64,000 nucleotides of DNA, from positions 41,805,250 through 41,869,249 of the forward strand of contig NC_068577.1 of the NCBI RefSeq assembly GCF_025698545.1, read 5' to 3'. Position 1 is the stretch's first letter; every line of letters starts with the position of its first letter. Origin of the DNA: Gossypium raimondii. Lineage: Eukaryota; Streptophyta; Magnoliopsida; Malvales; Malvaceae. A program made the translations under genes and the position numbers. The notes below the pieces were generated by a model. The model saw only the letters and a list, made by a program, of their open reading frames with translations. It did no database searches and was not told where the DNA came from. Shown in pieces: positions 52,590 through 64,000 of this stretch.

Positions 52590-54096
52590 CTTCACATATC
52601 AAAAGTGCAATAAGTTCTCCATGGCCATTAACATAAAAGCATTACAAAATCATGTGCTAAATTTTTAATTCCTCGATGTCTAAATAACAACAGCCCAATT
52701 GAAATTTATTCCAATGAAGGAAAAAAAGCATAATATTAGCACGTACGCTTACAATACCCTGAAATTGCAATAATGAAATAAAATTCCAAATCAAGATCTC
52801 ATCTTTCAAGTTTATCCCCCTGCCATACTTGTCTATCAATTCATGCTATAATAAAATCAAACTTAAGAAATTGGTTTTCTAAGACTTGTATGCATAAAAA
52901 TAGAAACCAGCTACATCAAATCAATGAAAACATTTAACAGATTCAAGTTTCCAAACAATCAATAGCATACAATAGAATAAAGACAGAATGAAGAAACAAG
53001 AAATATAGATTCCTGTTTGCCTAAAATTGCATCAAATATTAACATCAATGAATGCTTAAATAAACAATCTCCCGAACAAAGGGAAACCAACAAAAGTTGT
53101 CAATACATCAATGGATCTGAGAAAGGACTAACCTTTATTATAAATCTTTAGAAAATCTGAGTTGGGTATGAATAGAAAACCCCCTCCAAAAAAAAATAAA
53201 AAATAAAAGAAACAAAATAATATTCTTTACCCAAAAGAAAAAAAATGCTGTTTTTTTTTTCTTTTGGTAAGAAAGAGAACCCTTAACGACGAGACCGTAT
53301 GAATGAGACTGGATTCTAACTTCGTATTTAGGGGGTTATATGTAGTGTAGCTAAGTTCTGATTTTCCGTTTTCTTCGTATAATTTTTCCTACTAATTTGA
53401 ATTGCCTGTCTTTCATTGTTTACCTTTTAAAAAAAAAAAAAATTCCCCTTAAATTGAAGGTTGGAGAAAACAAAGGAAAAAAAAGGGTTAAACTTGAAAA
53501 GTTCACTAATGTTAGATTAAATTAAGTAAAAATATATGAATCCATGTGATCTGGCGGATCGGATCACCATTTTTATTTTAATACCAAATAATCTGTTATT
53601 TGTATTTGTTTGATTGATCAAATTTTGTTCTAAAATTCCAAAAATGGAAACATTGAAATATATGAATCCAGATTTCACTATACAAACCCATCTCAAATTT
53701 CACAAAGCTATTCATGATAAGGTAATGATTGATTTAAAGATATTTATTTAACTTTTATCCCAAATTTAAAGCTTTAATTTTTTTCTAAAGAAAATATGTG
53801 AGTTTCCATTTCCATGGTCAAGCCAGACAATGCTGCCTATATATTTATTTATGGGAAAAAAACAACCAATGTTCAATGTCTGGTGTTGTTGGGTCAAGTC
53901 TTGAGCCAGCCAGAAAAAAAAAAAAAAAAAGACACCTCCATTTCTAAATTTATGTGAAAGAAACTTTACAACACTACACCAACTTATTTCCATTTTCAAG
54001 CTGACAGAAACTTCAACACAATACACCGTACATGGTTTTCAGACTAGACCATGACCTTGTTTCAGTTATTGAACATTGACTAATGTTTCAAGCGAT
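52590..54096. other. Intergenic between CAX and oleosin-like gene
   Basis: Contains the CAX promoter/leader and the oleosin-like 3' region. Poly-A/T runs at 53430 and 53920. No additional gene seen. Confidence 0.5.
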
Positions 54097-54447
54097 TCAT
54101 TTCTCCTGTATTGTTTGCTGCAAATACCTCCCTGGCACCAATTGACCCCTCCTGGAACCAAATCCTAAACTACCTCTTATCTCTCTATACATCCATACCA
54201 AAGTTGAGACACCTGCAAAAGCCATGGTTGCGGCAATGGCGAAACCAACCAAAGCACCCATGAGAACCAACCCGGCAAATAGTAGCAGTGGACTGAAAAT
54301 CAGCAGCAGAGGTGAGGTTATAAATAGCAGTGTCAGTGTTGCCAAGAAGCTGAACCCCATCATTCCTAGCAGCGGTGCAGCCAGTGCCATACCAGCCAGT
54401 GCTGCCAACATCACTGACCTGCCATACACCACATTCCTTTCCGCCAT
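54097..54447 (-). CDS. Small oleosin-like protein
   Basis: Intronless 116-residue protein. It has a short polar N-terminus, a long hydrophobic stretch (about 11-88) and a basic C-terminal tail, the layout of oleosins that coat lipid droplets. A proline-knot-like element is present (Pro46, Ser52-Pro53), but the third proline of the P-x5-SP-x3-P pattern is Phe57. After it comes a Gly/Ala-rich helix ending LVWMYREIRG, similar to the end of the oleosin hairpin. The start is the first ATG (54447); the open frame extends upstream only with TTG. A TATA box sits 61 bases upstream. It could also be a different hairpin membrane protein; the short length and lost proline lower certainty. Confidence 0.7.
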   Translation of the reverse strand: MAERNVVYGRSVMLAALAGMALAAPLLGMMGFSFLATLTLLFITSPLLLIFSPLLLFAGLVLMGALVGFAIAATMAFAGVSTLVWMYREIRGSLGFGSRRGQLVPGRYLQQTIQEK

Positions 54448-54507
54448 TGTTCTCAACTTTCCTTGTTTTTGGTTATTTTTCCCCTTAAAAAAGGGCTTGA
54501 TTCTCTG

Positions 54508-54515
54508 ATTTTATA
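54508..54515 (-). promoter_or_regulatory. TATA box of oleosin-like gene
   Basis: Minus-strand GGTTATAAAATCAGAG, with TATAAAAT 61 bases before the start codon. The distance fits a leader of about 30 nt and supports the gene being real. Confidence 0.55.
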
Positions 54516-54838
54516 ACCGAAAGAGGTTAAAAAGACGTGCCGTTTAGGCTTTTCTTGGAACCTATGTGTGGGGGTTTGGCTCTTCCATGTGGCCGTCATT
54601 AGTCCATTCAAACGACACGTGCTAGTTATTGAATTAAAGTACAGCTTTCATAAATATGCCGATAAGACTCTTTATTTCAGTGCTAGCAAACAAGTTTCCA
54701 AATTACAAATCAGTATGCATTCTCCTTGTTGAGGTCTTTACAATCAAAATGACCTTAAAAAATGGAACGATATGTGAACCAAATAACAAATCGATGTGTT
54801 TGATTAATCTAACTAATAATATACTTAAAAGACAATGG

Positions 54839-57492
54839 CTACCAAGCTGTCTTTGTCACCTCAGGCAGTGTTTTCAAAAGTGACATTGATGGCCTCCTCA
54901 CAGTGTGATTGAGAAGTAGCATCAGTGTTAAAAGGGTTAAGGCCCCTGCCTGATGTGCAGTGCCAACTGAAACAGGCACATATGATAAAAGTGTTGATAC
55001 ACCTAAGGTTACCTACAAGAATGAAAAATAATGTTATTAGTGTTTAAACTGTTGAAAGAAAAAACAGGGTCTAAATGAAGGAGAATCACCTGAAGAGCAG
55101 CCATGCCAAACGTGGCTCCAACCAAAGTTCGAATAGCTGGATGGATGTCGAGCTTTTTGGTTGACCACCATAAACCGCAAATGGAGATTAAAGTGGTAGT
55201 TGCAAGGATACGATGGTCAAGCTGTAAAATGAAATACATTATACCCTCTATATATGAACTGATACCAGCATTTAAATTGATTTTCTTATTTAAGCAATCA
55301 TAAGAGCACCAGGAAATAATAGAGAAGACAAATTACCTGCACCATGGATGTATTCTCAAAGAAGTTTCGGATTGTTGGTTTCAACTCAAATATATTATCA
55401 GGAACCCACACATCTCCCATCTTTGGAAAAGTATTGTATGCACGGCCCTAGAAATTAAAGGATACACAGATTGCTAATCAGAAAAGACCCCAAATGATTT
55501 TAAAAAGGTTATTGTGAAAGAAAAAATTTGCAAGAAATGAACAAAATAAGTTACTTACAGCATCGTTTCCTGCAACAAATGCTCCTGAAACAGCGGTAAT
55601 GCCTACAATGAGGCTCACTGGAATTGCAAGCCTCTTGAGTTTGGCAGCACCTTGAACCCAAGCTAATGACTCAGCAGGAGGTTCAGGCATTACAACAGAG
55701 AGAGCAGTCCAGAACAGGCCACTGTAAATAACGAATGCAGAAGTAAGATGAGCAGCAAGTCTATAAGGGCTCACTCGGGGCTCAACATATTCCGAAGCTG
55801 GTTCCTGTAGGAAGAAACAATATTATTCTACAAATTTAAACTCATATGTACTAAGAACGGTGAAATAAAATTAAAACAAATTACTTCTCACCTCTAATCC
55901 ACTTTTAACCATCCACCAACCAATTAAACCTTGACCAGCACCAAGAGCAAATAGAGCAGAGAGTCTTAGTCCAAGGCGCATGGTAATATATCCCTTACGA
56001 AGAAAATATGAGAACGGCAATGCAAACATGACACCTAGGGCTCTCCCCCACATTCGATGGGCATATTCCATCCAGTATATAAATTTAAACTCTTCAATAC
56101 TCATCCCTTTGTTTACTCTGCATGATACAGATTATTCAAATCAAAACTAAATCATTAATAGATAGTTTTCATTCTAAGCAGTAAGCACTAAAAAGAATGA
56201 AACTTCACATCTTCACCCCTCCTGGCTGATTAGCAATGTTTGTTAAGAACATAATAGAAGTTATAAAAATAAATCGATTATGGTAAAATATAGTCATGAG
56301 AAGTTCTACCTAGGGCTGCAAAGTACTTAGAAGTGAAACTAGGATTATTGTAGCAAATACATCATTATAACAGATTTTTGCTCATACCGCTTGTACTCTG
56401 GTGACTGCTTGTATTTCTCAAACTCTTGCTGCCACTCCTCATCAGATAGAGGAGGAAGGTTCCCGGCGAATTTCCAATCAGTCATTGAAAGGCCAGATCG
56501 GGTTAATCGTGTGACACCACCTAGTACCACCATACTAAAAACCCATGCAGCAGAACCAAAAAGCCATATCCCCACCATTTTCTGAGCACGTGGACCTGCA
56601 GTTACTAGCATCTTCAATCCCTGCTTCTCAGTGCCAACAGAAGCCACGGTGGACATATTCCTGAAGGACGGCACATGATGTCCCTAAAACAAATAAAAGA
56701 TCTTCCTTTTAGTCACATTCACATACCACTTGGAGAGCATATCACCATTGTTCTTTTACGTAACTTTAAGAGAAAATTTACAGCAGAAACAACTTTTTTT
56801 CCTTGGATGTTAAAACAATACTTGAACCACCATTTTCACCTTCAAGTACTTACGCTAAATGTAGCCTCTCCATGAATATAGAAAAAGCAATACAGATCAA
56901 AAATTCCTAATAGTTCTTTAAATTAGAACCAGGGAATGCATCTGTTATGCTAGAATAAAGAACTATTCCCAAGTGCTGTCATCAAACTCATATTATGGTT
57001 CTAGTATGAATGTTTCTAATTTTAAATGAATTCCCATCATTCATCCCACACTCCAAAAGCTTAAATCAAACAAATCCAAAAAAAGGGGATGATCCAAATC
57101 ACTTGTTCTCCCACCAATAACCACAATCTATCAGCATCACAGTAGAGAAATACAAATTCCAATTACTCAACAAAAAACTTAAAGAAATACGCTAAAAGAA
57201 GGTGATCAATCCAATCACATCCCTTCTCAAGAACTAAAAAATTAACTACAAAAGATTTATTCGAAAAAAAAAACGATACCCATATCAATAAAATGAAGAA
57301 AGAATCAAAATCGAGAGATAAAAGAACCTTAGGCAGAGATCTAAAGCCATAAAAGGAGGTCCTAGCAACTGCATTAGCAGAAGAAGGCGTAAAACAACGA
57401 GAGGAACAGGTTCCCTTGAGATTGGATGTTAAGCTGTTGATTATAGCTTTGTTTCTCTTTAGAATTGAAGCAACTACTCTGCTTTGAAACAT
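54839..57492 (-). CDS. COX15: Heme A synthase COX15 (mitochondrial)
   Basis: Converts heme O to heme A for cytochrome c oxidase, in the mitochondrial inner membrane. Exons: 57492-57328, 56683-56388, 56117-55892, 55804-55559, 55447-55337, 55221-55090, 55012-54839. They give 1350 nt, or 449 aa, near the family length in plants. The N-terminal 55 residues are rich in Arg, Ser and Lys with few acidic residues, fitting a mitochondrial presequence. Conserved segments: GVTRLTRSGLSMTDWK (exon 2), EYAHRMWGRALG (exon 3), AAHLTSAF (exon 4), GRAYNTFPKMG and NFFENTSMVQ (exon 5), LDHRILATTT (exon 6) and GTAHQAGA (exon 7). The likely heme-ligand histidines are His174, His248, His351 and His412, all present. 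The start is the first ATG. No sign of damage. Confidence 0.94.
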
Positions 57493-59177
57493 TTTTTTTT
57501 TTTTGCTTGGGGGGGGGGATTAGCGTCTTCTCTCTGGGTTTCTCTTGGGTTTAATTCTTAAAACTGTGGGTTTATGATTCTCAAAAGAAAAAAAAAACTG
57601 TGGGTTTATGGAGGTTTTACGACACTGTAAAAAGGGTTTGCTCAGTTCTACATTGGGACTTGATGGGTTTGGAGGATCCCTTTGTTGGTTTCAAGCCGCT
57701 AGTTTACCAAAAAGGCAAAAACATGATTCACCGTTGGTACTGAAATGAAATGTCAAGAAAATTGAGGTGATTTGAGTGCCACACTACAGCTTTCCAATGG
57801 CCGGGTAGCCCACTCGGTCTAATAAACCCAGCCTGATTTGGATCAAACTTGGACAGGAATGTTCTATTTTGGGTTTGAATTATTTTTTAAATTTAAATTT
57901 AATTATAAATATTAATTAAAAATATTTTTATTATTTTATTATTTTTAATAGTAAAATGATTTTTTTAGTGGATCGTGTCAGCCCGAAACAGGTATGAGCG
58001 TGAAATTTTTTTTGAAACCAGGCCTTGGCTCGGCTTAGTTCATGGGGAGCTCTAATCTCAACTCATATCCAAATAATTTTTTTTTGGTTTGATACAAAGT
58101 ATAAACCTACTCATAACTCCTTCTCACCCTTAAATAAGAAGAAAAATGTGTTGAGCACGCTCGAACCAACGAGACATTATTTTTTATTTTTATATTATAA
58201 AATTTATGTCACATAAAAATTATAATATAAAAATTAATGATATATGTGATTGTTTATGTTTATTAATAATATAAATTTTAATTAAAATTATATAAAATTC
58301 CTAAATATTAATAAAAGTTTATATATACATGTACACAAAAATATTCGATCAGAATTGACTTAAAATTTGAAGTCAAATTTTATTTGTGTTCTTTGAAAAA
58401 GGTACAATATTTGAATTTTTTAATTACAAAGAAAACTCTTTTAATTCTTATTTTCGATGGAGTTTCAATCCAAAAACCATCTAAATTTGATCTTAGAAAG
58501 ATGTGGTTTGCTTCAAGGGTCATTAAGACTTAATCTTGAAGTAGGGGCGAAGTCAGAACAATTTTTTAGGGGGGCGAATGAAATTTTAATTTTTTATAGT
58601 CTATATCTTTGTAAATTTTAAAGTATTAAATTGAATTTTTATAATTTTAGGGGGGCAAAGTGTAATTTTACCTTTACTAATTTAAAATTTTAAAAAAATT
58701 TAGAGAGCCTAAATGTCAAATTTTTATTTTAGGGGAGCCGGGGCCCATGCCAGCCCCCTAGAATCGCCTCTGTCTTGAAGTTGAGTTTAGTGAGATGTTT
58801 GCTTAAAAATTTGATTTGATTGAATTTAAAGGTCTTTGATATGATCTTGAATCAATGATTTTCACTTTAAAAGTCATCGGAACTTGATCTTAAAAATGAG
58901 TTGTCTCCTTTATATTGACACAACCGAATTGGAGATGATCATCTTACTCGTACCCTAATTTTCAGAATTTTTTTAATATTTTGCGATCCGTGATTTTTTT
59001 TTAATTTTTTTCCGGGGAACTTGAACCCAAATTTAAAACGCATGCCACTTATATTTTTGTTTAACTCAAAAAAAAAAGAGAAAAGAATTCAGCTAAAAAT
59101 TCAAAGTGGAAGTGGTCTAAAAAGCATCCCCATTTCGGGCAAAAGAACGTCTAAGGGTGGCACTTTCAAAAAAAAAA
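57493..59177. other. Intergenic with one dispersed repeat
   Basis: Contains the COX15 promoter region. 58545-58785 (GGGGCGAAGTCAGAAC to CCCCTAGAATCGCCTC) is a copy of a dispersed family also at 29050-29325, both with internal AGGGG(G)-TAATTTTACC segments. No other gene. Confidence 0.5.
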
Positions 59178-59432
59178 ATGTCTGCTGGTAGTAGGAATAT
59201 AAAAGCTTTTATGCTTTTTAAGGGAGAAGAGATCTTGAGCGCCAAAGAGGTTGTGAGCGCCATTGCCCGCGCCCATCAAATGCCCGTCTCACCTAAGTCT
59301 CGAACCTTGGAGCCCCCACCATCAGTTAGGTTCTTGACGATGCTCCAACGAGGCATTTCAGAAGTACAAAATGACGCAACAAGTCCTTCCTTTCACCCCC
59401 AAACTTGGAATCGTTTAGATGATTTCAAATGA
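59178..59432 (+). CDS. Unrecognised small ORF, 84 aa
   Basis: Open frame from ATG at 59178 to TGA at 59432, less AT-rich than the surrounding DNA. The product is soluble, basic in the middle, with a LSAKEVVSAIARAHQM helix-like segment. I recognise no family. No neighbours on either side within 1.6 kb. It could be a small gene, a pseudogene exon or a chance frame in a fragment of older coding DNA. Confidence 0.3.
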   Translation: MSAGSRNIKAFMLFKGEEILSAKEVVSAIARAHQMPVSPKSRTLEPPPSVRFLTMLQRGISEVQNDATSPSFHPQTWNRLDDFK

Positions 59433-60050
59433 AAGATATTGTTTCAAGAGTATTTTAATCCACCAAAATTTTAACTTGATACATGAATATTTTATAATTA
59501 ATTTAAAATTTCGTCCTTTACAAATATCCTCTCAAAACTATATGAATTTTGGAATATAAAAATAAATTAATCTTAATTTTAATTTGGTCCTCATGTACAA
59601 TAATTTCACAAGAATTGCTACATAAATTTGAAGGAGAAAATAGCCATGACATCTTCTTTCTAGAATAATTTAGTCGGTCCAACATTTTTTAACCTCACCA
59701 AAATTTAAACTTCAAAAGGCAGCTCATAAATATTTGTAATTTATCAAGCGCAGTAGTAAAATATATTACACTTTCAAAAGGAGGATCTAAATTCGAATCT
59801 TAAAAAAATACCCACAAACTCTCGAACATAAACAGTAAAATAACCTAATAAATATAAATAAAAAAACTTATAATTTCATGTAAACTTTTAAACCTCGAAA
59901 GAAAATTGTATCAAGATAAAACTTTTAATTTCCAGTCATTGCAGGCTTTTATCTCGTCTAATGAAAGTCGTTAATCAATTAAAAGTCTCAGTTGATGTAC
60001 CGCATTAATCTTCCTCGCCTATAACTTTGAAAATTTTCGTTTGAGAAATT
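59433..60050. other. Intergenic, no gene
   Basis: AT-rich sequence with no recognisable feature. Confidence 0.5.
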
Positions 60051-60530
60051 AAAATGGTTTAACTTATAAACTAGTATTTAAGTTATATCTTTTTTCAATT
60101 TTGATATGTAAATATTTCTTTTTACAAGTGTTGTTAATTTTTTTCTCTCAAGTTGGTATTTTTGTTAGTCAGGCCATTAGTTAAAATGTTATCTATTTAA
60201 AAAAAAGATTAACCCATAAATTGGTACTTAAATTATGTCATTTTTCATTTTGGTATCTAAATATTTTTTGGTCACAAGTATTACCTAAACTATTTTTTTC
60301 CAAGTTCATGATATATCTTCATTAGTCAAACCATTAGTTAAAGTATTAAGTCTATTTTTTAAAAAAATGGATTAACCCATAAATTGGTACCTAAACTATG
60401 TTATTTTTCTCATTTTGGTACTTAAACATTTTTTTGTCACAAGTGGTACATAAACTATTTTTCTCCAAGTGGTGCCTCTATTTGTTCAATTGTCAGTCAA
60501 ACCATTAAGTTTATTTTAAAAAAAGATAAC
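60050..60530 (+). repeat. Three tandem copies of a roughly 155 bp unit
   Basis: Units start near 60055, 60208 and 60368. Each has AACCCATAAATTGGTACTTA-like sequence, then TTTCATTTTGGTA, TTTTTGGTCACAAGT, CTATTTTTCTCCAAGT and CAAACCATTAGTTAA. The copies are clearly diverged. Confidence 0.75.
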
Positions 60531-60599
60531 CGATTAAGAAAAGACAATGTATTATTTTCATCTTATATATATTCTTAAAAAATATTAAAAATAAAAAAT

Positions 60600-60765
60600 A
60601 TTTAAAAAATAAAGAAAACTGATTCGACTAGTTCAACTAATTTTTAGCTTGATTCAACTGATTTGTATTGGTTCACGAGTCAACTAGTTCAACCATTATC
60701 TCTTGATCGGTTCTCGGTTTAACCGGTCAATCCAATCCAGTTCTAAAAATATTGGTTTTGATCGA
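60600..60765. repeat. Dispersed MITE-like repeat (copy 3 of 3)
   Basis: Rich in GGTTCAACTAGT and TCGGTTTAACCGG words and ends TCTAAAAATATTGG. A diverged relative of 18508-18745 and 28195-28440. Confidence 0.35.
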
Positions 60766-63000
60766 TGAAAGAACTTTTTCAATCCTGTTAGGCGGTGAAA
60801 TTCGAAGACAAAATTAATCGCTAGTGTCTCGATCTCAATAGGACCAATTTCGAGCATTGCTGACATTGTCAGACATTTTAAAATAAGAAGAAAGGAAAAA
60901 AAAAAGAGCAAATAGAAAAGAAATAAAAAAGGAGAAATAATGTAATAGAAAATAAACGAATTAAAATTTATTTTTAAAGTTTATATGGTGTGGCAATCTA
61001 TTATTGGCTAAATATTTTTTAACGGATATAACAATTTGGTGTAAAATGAGTAACAGAAGAATAGTTTAAGTGCCACTTGAGACAAAAAAAAAAAAAAACA
61101 GTTTAGGAACCAACTGTCGGAAAAACTCCGGTTCAAAAACGATTTTCTTGCACAATGAAAAAATAAAAATTTAAAAATCGAGCCGGTTTGTAATATTTAT
61201 AGTAATAAACTTTTCTCAAAATCACACTTGTGTTTTGGGCTAGACAGATCATTGTCGTTCCTAGCTTTCAACTGAACGACCTTTCTAGCTATTCTCGTAC
61301 CACGAACTGCTTCGAGTGTGGGTCGAACAAATTCGGATCAAACACAAAATCTGAATTTATTTACTACATTCAGTGGGGAAGTAAAACTCTTTCTCTAATA
61401 GAAATCGGTAGAACTGTTATTCCCGGAAAATAGAATTTATACTTAGAAATAAATTCTCACTTTTTTCGGGTAGAATAACAATATCTCAAACTTATGTGTA
61501 ACTTATTGTGTTTATAGTTCTATCAGTGCTATCTATTTATAGCGATATGAAGTGAAACCCTAGTTGAATTAGTAGAAACATTTAATGCTTATTTGATAGA
61601 AAAATAATCTTCTAGTTTAACTAGAGGAGAGAGAGGCTAATAGGGTTTGCTTCCTCTCATATGTATTATGATGGAGATTTGAGCCTCTCTATTGGTTTCA
61701 ATTATATGTGCTTCATGGATTTTTAACCCATCACATTATAATTTAATTCAACCCAATACATATTTTTATTTATCAAAATAGACATTATTTATTAAATTAA
61801 TTTAAATAAATAAAATTTTCAAGTAAATGATTTTCTCAACCCAATTCTAATTTCGTTAAAATCATTACAACTTTACTGTAAAAGAATTTATGAGAAAAAA
61901 TATTTAATTTCTACATTCAACGGATTTCATAATATCCAATTAATTTAATTCCATTTTCAAACTTCAATTATTTAATTAAATAATAATTCAAAAAACTTAT
62001 TTTCATACTAAGTGAGAAAACTACATTCATTTATGAATGTTTCCTATTTCTCTAATTGACCGCACCTTGACGTGCGTGCACCGAAGCTTGTAAATCTGTA
62101 ATTAAATATATGAGTATGAACTGCGGTATCTACAAGCATATAAATCAAATTGTAATATAGTTAAAAGTGTTACAGCAGAATAGTAGGAAGTATTCCGAGA
62201 ATCGTACCCAAGGGAGGCTTTCCTAAACTAAATTGCAAATAATCAGACAACTAGGTCTAAATACTATTTTCGTACTAATTATATTACAACAAAACAAATA
62301 AGAAGAAAATATAAAATAAAATCAAAATAAATTCTAAGATAAACAATCGAATTTCAATCAATTTAAGCAGACAAAAGATTAACTTGCATTTGTTTTCATG
62401 GTTAACGTCAGATTCAGGTTTTTAACAAATTCGCTAACGATTAACCTAGTTAATACCTTTCAGCCTATAACTAAATTAATTGATTGATTTAACCTACTTA
62501 TCTTATGATATCTTAAATCGGGATAGATTAAGTGGTGCTAAGTAGACTATCCTTTCAACTTCATCTACCTAAGTTACTTCTTAGGGTCCTTAATCCTATG
62601 GTTTAATTTTGCTTAATCTATACTAACTAATTTGTGATAATACCCTAACCCTTAGTTAATCACTTCCGCTTCCGCTCGTCAATCTTCCTAGGGTTCTTAG
62701 TTCATGGTCATTCTAGATACAATTTTTCCTAATCGATTTTGCACATTCGAAAGAAACGTAAAAAGAAGAGAAGGAAAAAAGAGAAATCTAAATCCACAGA
62801 TAATTGTTGAAGCTTTGATTTTCAAAGCCCTTTGAATGGATGTTGATTGCTAAAAAGAGCAAAACTTAAACTTGAATTGAAGCAAAATAGTATTTGAACA
62901 AAAAAGCTGAATTAAAAACCTTAAATCTACAAAGAAAAAAAAATCAATAATCAAAAGAAGCCCCATAATTGAATTTTGAGCACTAATATTTATAGTGTTG
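60766..63000. other. Intergenic, probable retroelement debris
   Basis: No gene. 61110-61480 shows ordered short words typical of a decayed LTR but has no defined ends. 62160-62640 (AAGGGAGGCTTTCCTAAACT and following) is similar in character. Confidence 0.35.
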
Positions 63001-63095
63001 TTCTTAGATGACCAAATTAGGTTAATTGTAAGCTACTAAACATGTTAATGAGGGTTTGCGGATGAAAAACACCCTTGGCTGCTAAATGGGCCTTG

Positions 63096-63268
63096 TCGGA
63101 CCGGTGTCGTGACATTCTATGGTTGTTGTCGCGACATTAGATCTTGGTTAGAAGTTTGTTGTCACGACATATGGAAGTTGATGTCGCAACATCAATGGTT
63201 GGATGTTTCCTTTAAGGTTTGAAGTTTGTTGTCACGACATTCTCTCTGAGTGTTGCGACATCCGGGGC
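63096..63268. repeat. Array of GTCGCGACAT-type palindromes
   Basis: Six occurrences of TGTCGCGACAT or one-base variants (GTCGTGACAT, GTCACGACAT, GTCGCAACAT, GTTGCGACAT) between 63105 and 63262, 15-45 bp apart, in both palindrome-equivalent forms. Confidence 0.6.
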
Positions 63269-63554
63269 AGTCCAGTGACTCATTGGCCTAAAACGTCGTC
63301 CTGCGCACTCAACCAACACATTAGTTCTTTCTTGGGCACAGGTTGGCCTAACAGGTCATAAAACACTAAAAATCCATTTTATTAAATTCAATGATAAAAC
63401 TACTAAATCTATAAACTAATTAAAAAGACATCAACTTACTTGAATACAAGCTCGTTAAGTGTTGAAAAAAGTTTAATTTGCCACAAAAAATTGTGGCAGA
63501 TCACTAAATTTATCATTTCTATCCATTTTTGTTCATTTGATTCAACATGCAATT

Positions 63555-64000
63555 CATTTCTAATTCTAAATGCTTCTTTTGCAGTAAGAAAGGGCACTTA
63601 AAAGCGAACTGTAAAGAGTGGAAGAAATACCAGGCCACTAAAGACAAAGGTATGAAACTCTTTATGATAGATGCTTATTTAGTGGAAGGTTCAATAGACC
63701 ACTAGATCATTGAATCGAAAGCCACTAATCATGCATGTGTTTCTCTACAGGGGTTGAAGGAGACGAAATATCTTATATATAAAAGTCTACCGTTGCAAAC
63801 CAAAAATAGGACAACTATGGCAGCTGAAGCAGTGGTAGATGTTCATCTTTCTTTTGATAATTTTAGGAAGATAATTTTGAAAGACGTTTTCTATATACCA
63901 AATTTTAAAACAAACTTAATTTTTGTTGCATGTTTATATAAAGATAACTTAACCGAGACTTTTAATAATAGTATTGCAATATTTAGAAATCGTAAACTTA
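63555..64000 (+). pseudogene. Ty1/copia gag-protease fragment (cut by window edge)
   Basis: The + strand reading carries a CCHC zinc knuckle (CFFCKKKGHLKANC), then a protease region in which the usual DSGATNH box reads ESKATNH, so the catalytic Asp and Gly are gone. Conserved text follows (AAEAVVDVHLSF, ILKDVFYIPNFKTNLI, AIFRNRK). One stop interrupts it at about 63702. It continues past 64000. Same order as copia gag-pol. Confidence 0.8.

Overview
The window is eukaryotic nuclear DNA from a flowering plant. It has AT-rich intergenic DNA, spliced genes with GT..AG introns, and many plant LTR retrotransposons and MITEs. The gypsy-type repeats, with very long AT-rich LTRs and minisatellite-like 3' spacers, resemble those I associate with cotton (Gossypium, Malvaceae). 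That assignment is from recall and was not tested by any search.

Layout. 1-6487: an internally deleted Ty3/gypsy element on the + strand, ending in a 2.5 kb LTR. 7906-11474: amino acid permease gene 1 (AAP7-like, minus strand, 7 exons). 12220-15445: the 3' end of a second, related gypsy element. 15446-29450: repeat-rich DNA with a 1 kb fold-back structure, a pararetrovirus-like protease scrap and two nested LTR units. 29450-36000: a decayed non-LTR (LINE-type) reverse transcriptase region split by an almost complete Ty1/copia element with 5 bp target duplications. 36000-41198: MITEs and a non-autonomous Mutator-like element that ends 79 bp before the CDC48C start codon.

Gene-rich part, 41278-57492. 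A CDC48C/NVL-type AAA ATPase (+ strand, 10 exons) is followed by four minus-strand genes: amino acid permease gene 2 (AAP7-like), a CAX2/CAX5-type vacuolar cation/H+ exchanger, a small oleosin-like protein, and the mitochondrial heme A synthase COX15. All the spliced gene models were built by hand; reading frames close and every junction is GT..AG. From 57493 to the end the DNA is again repeat-rich. A Ty1/copia gag-protease fragment runs off the right edge.

The genes do not form a pathway. The two permeases are paralogues: six of seven coding exons have identical lengths, and they are now separated by about 34.5 kb holding mostly transposable elements and CDC48C. I found no clear new multi-gene system. 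The observations most worth following are the Mutator-like insertion at the CDC48C promoter, the 1 kb fold-back, the nested retroelements with readable target duplications, and two LTR-like regions with arrays of short palindromes.
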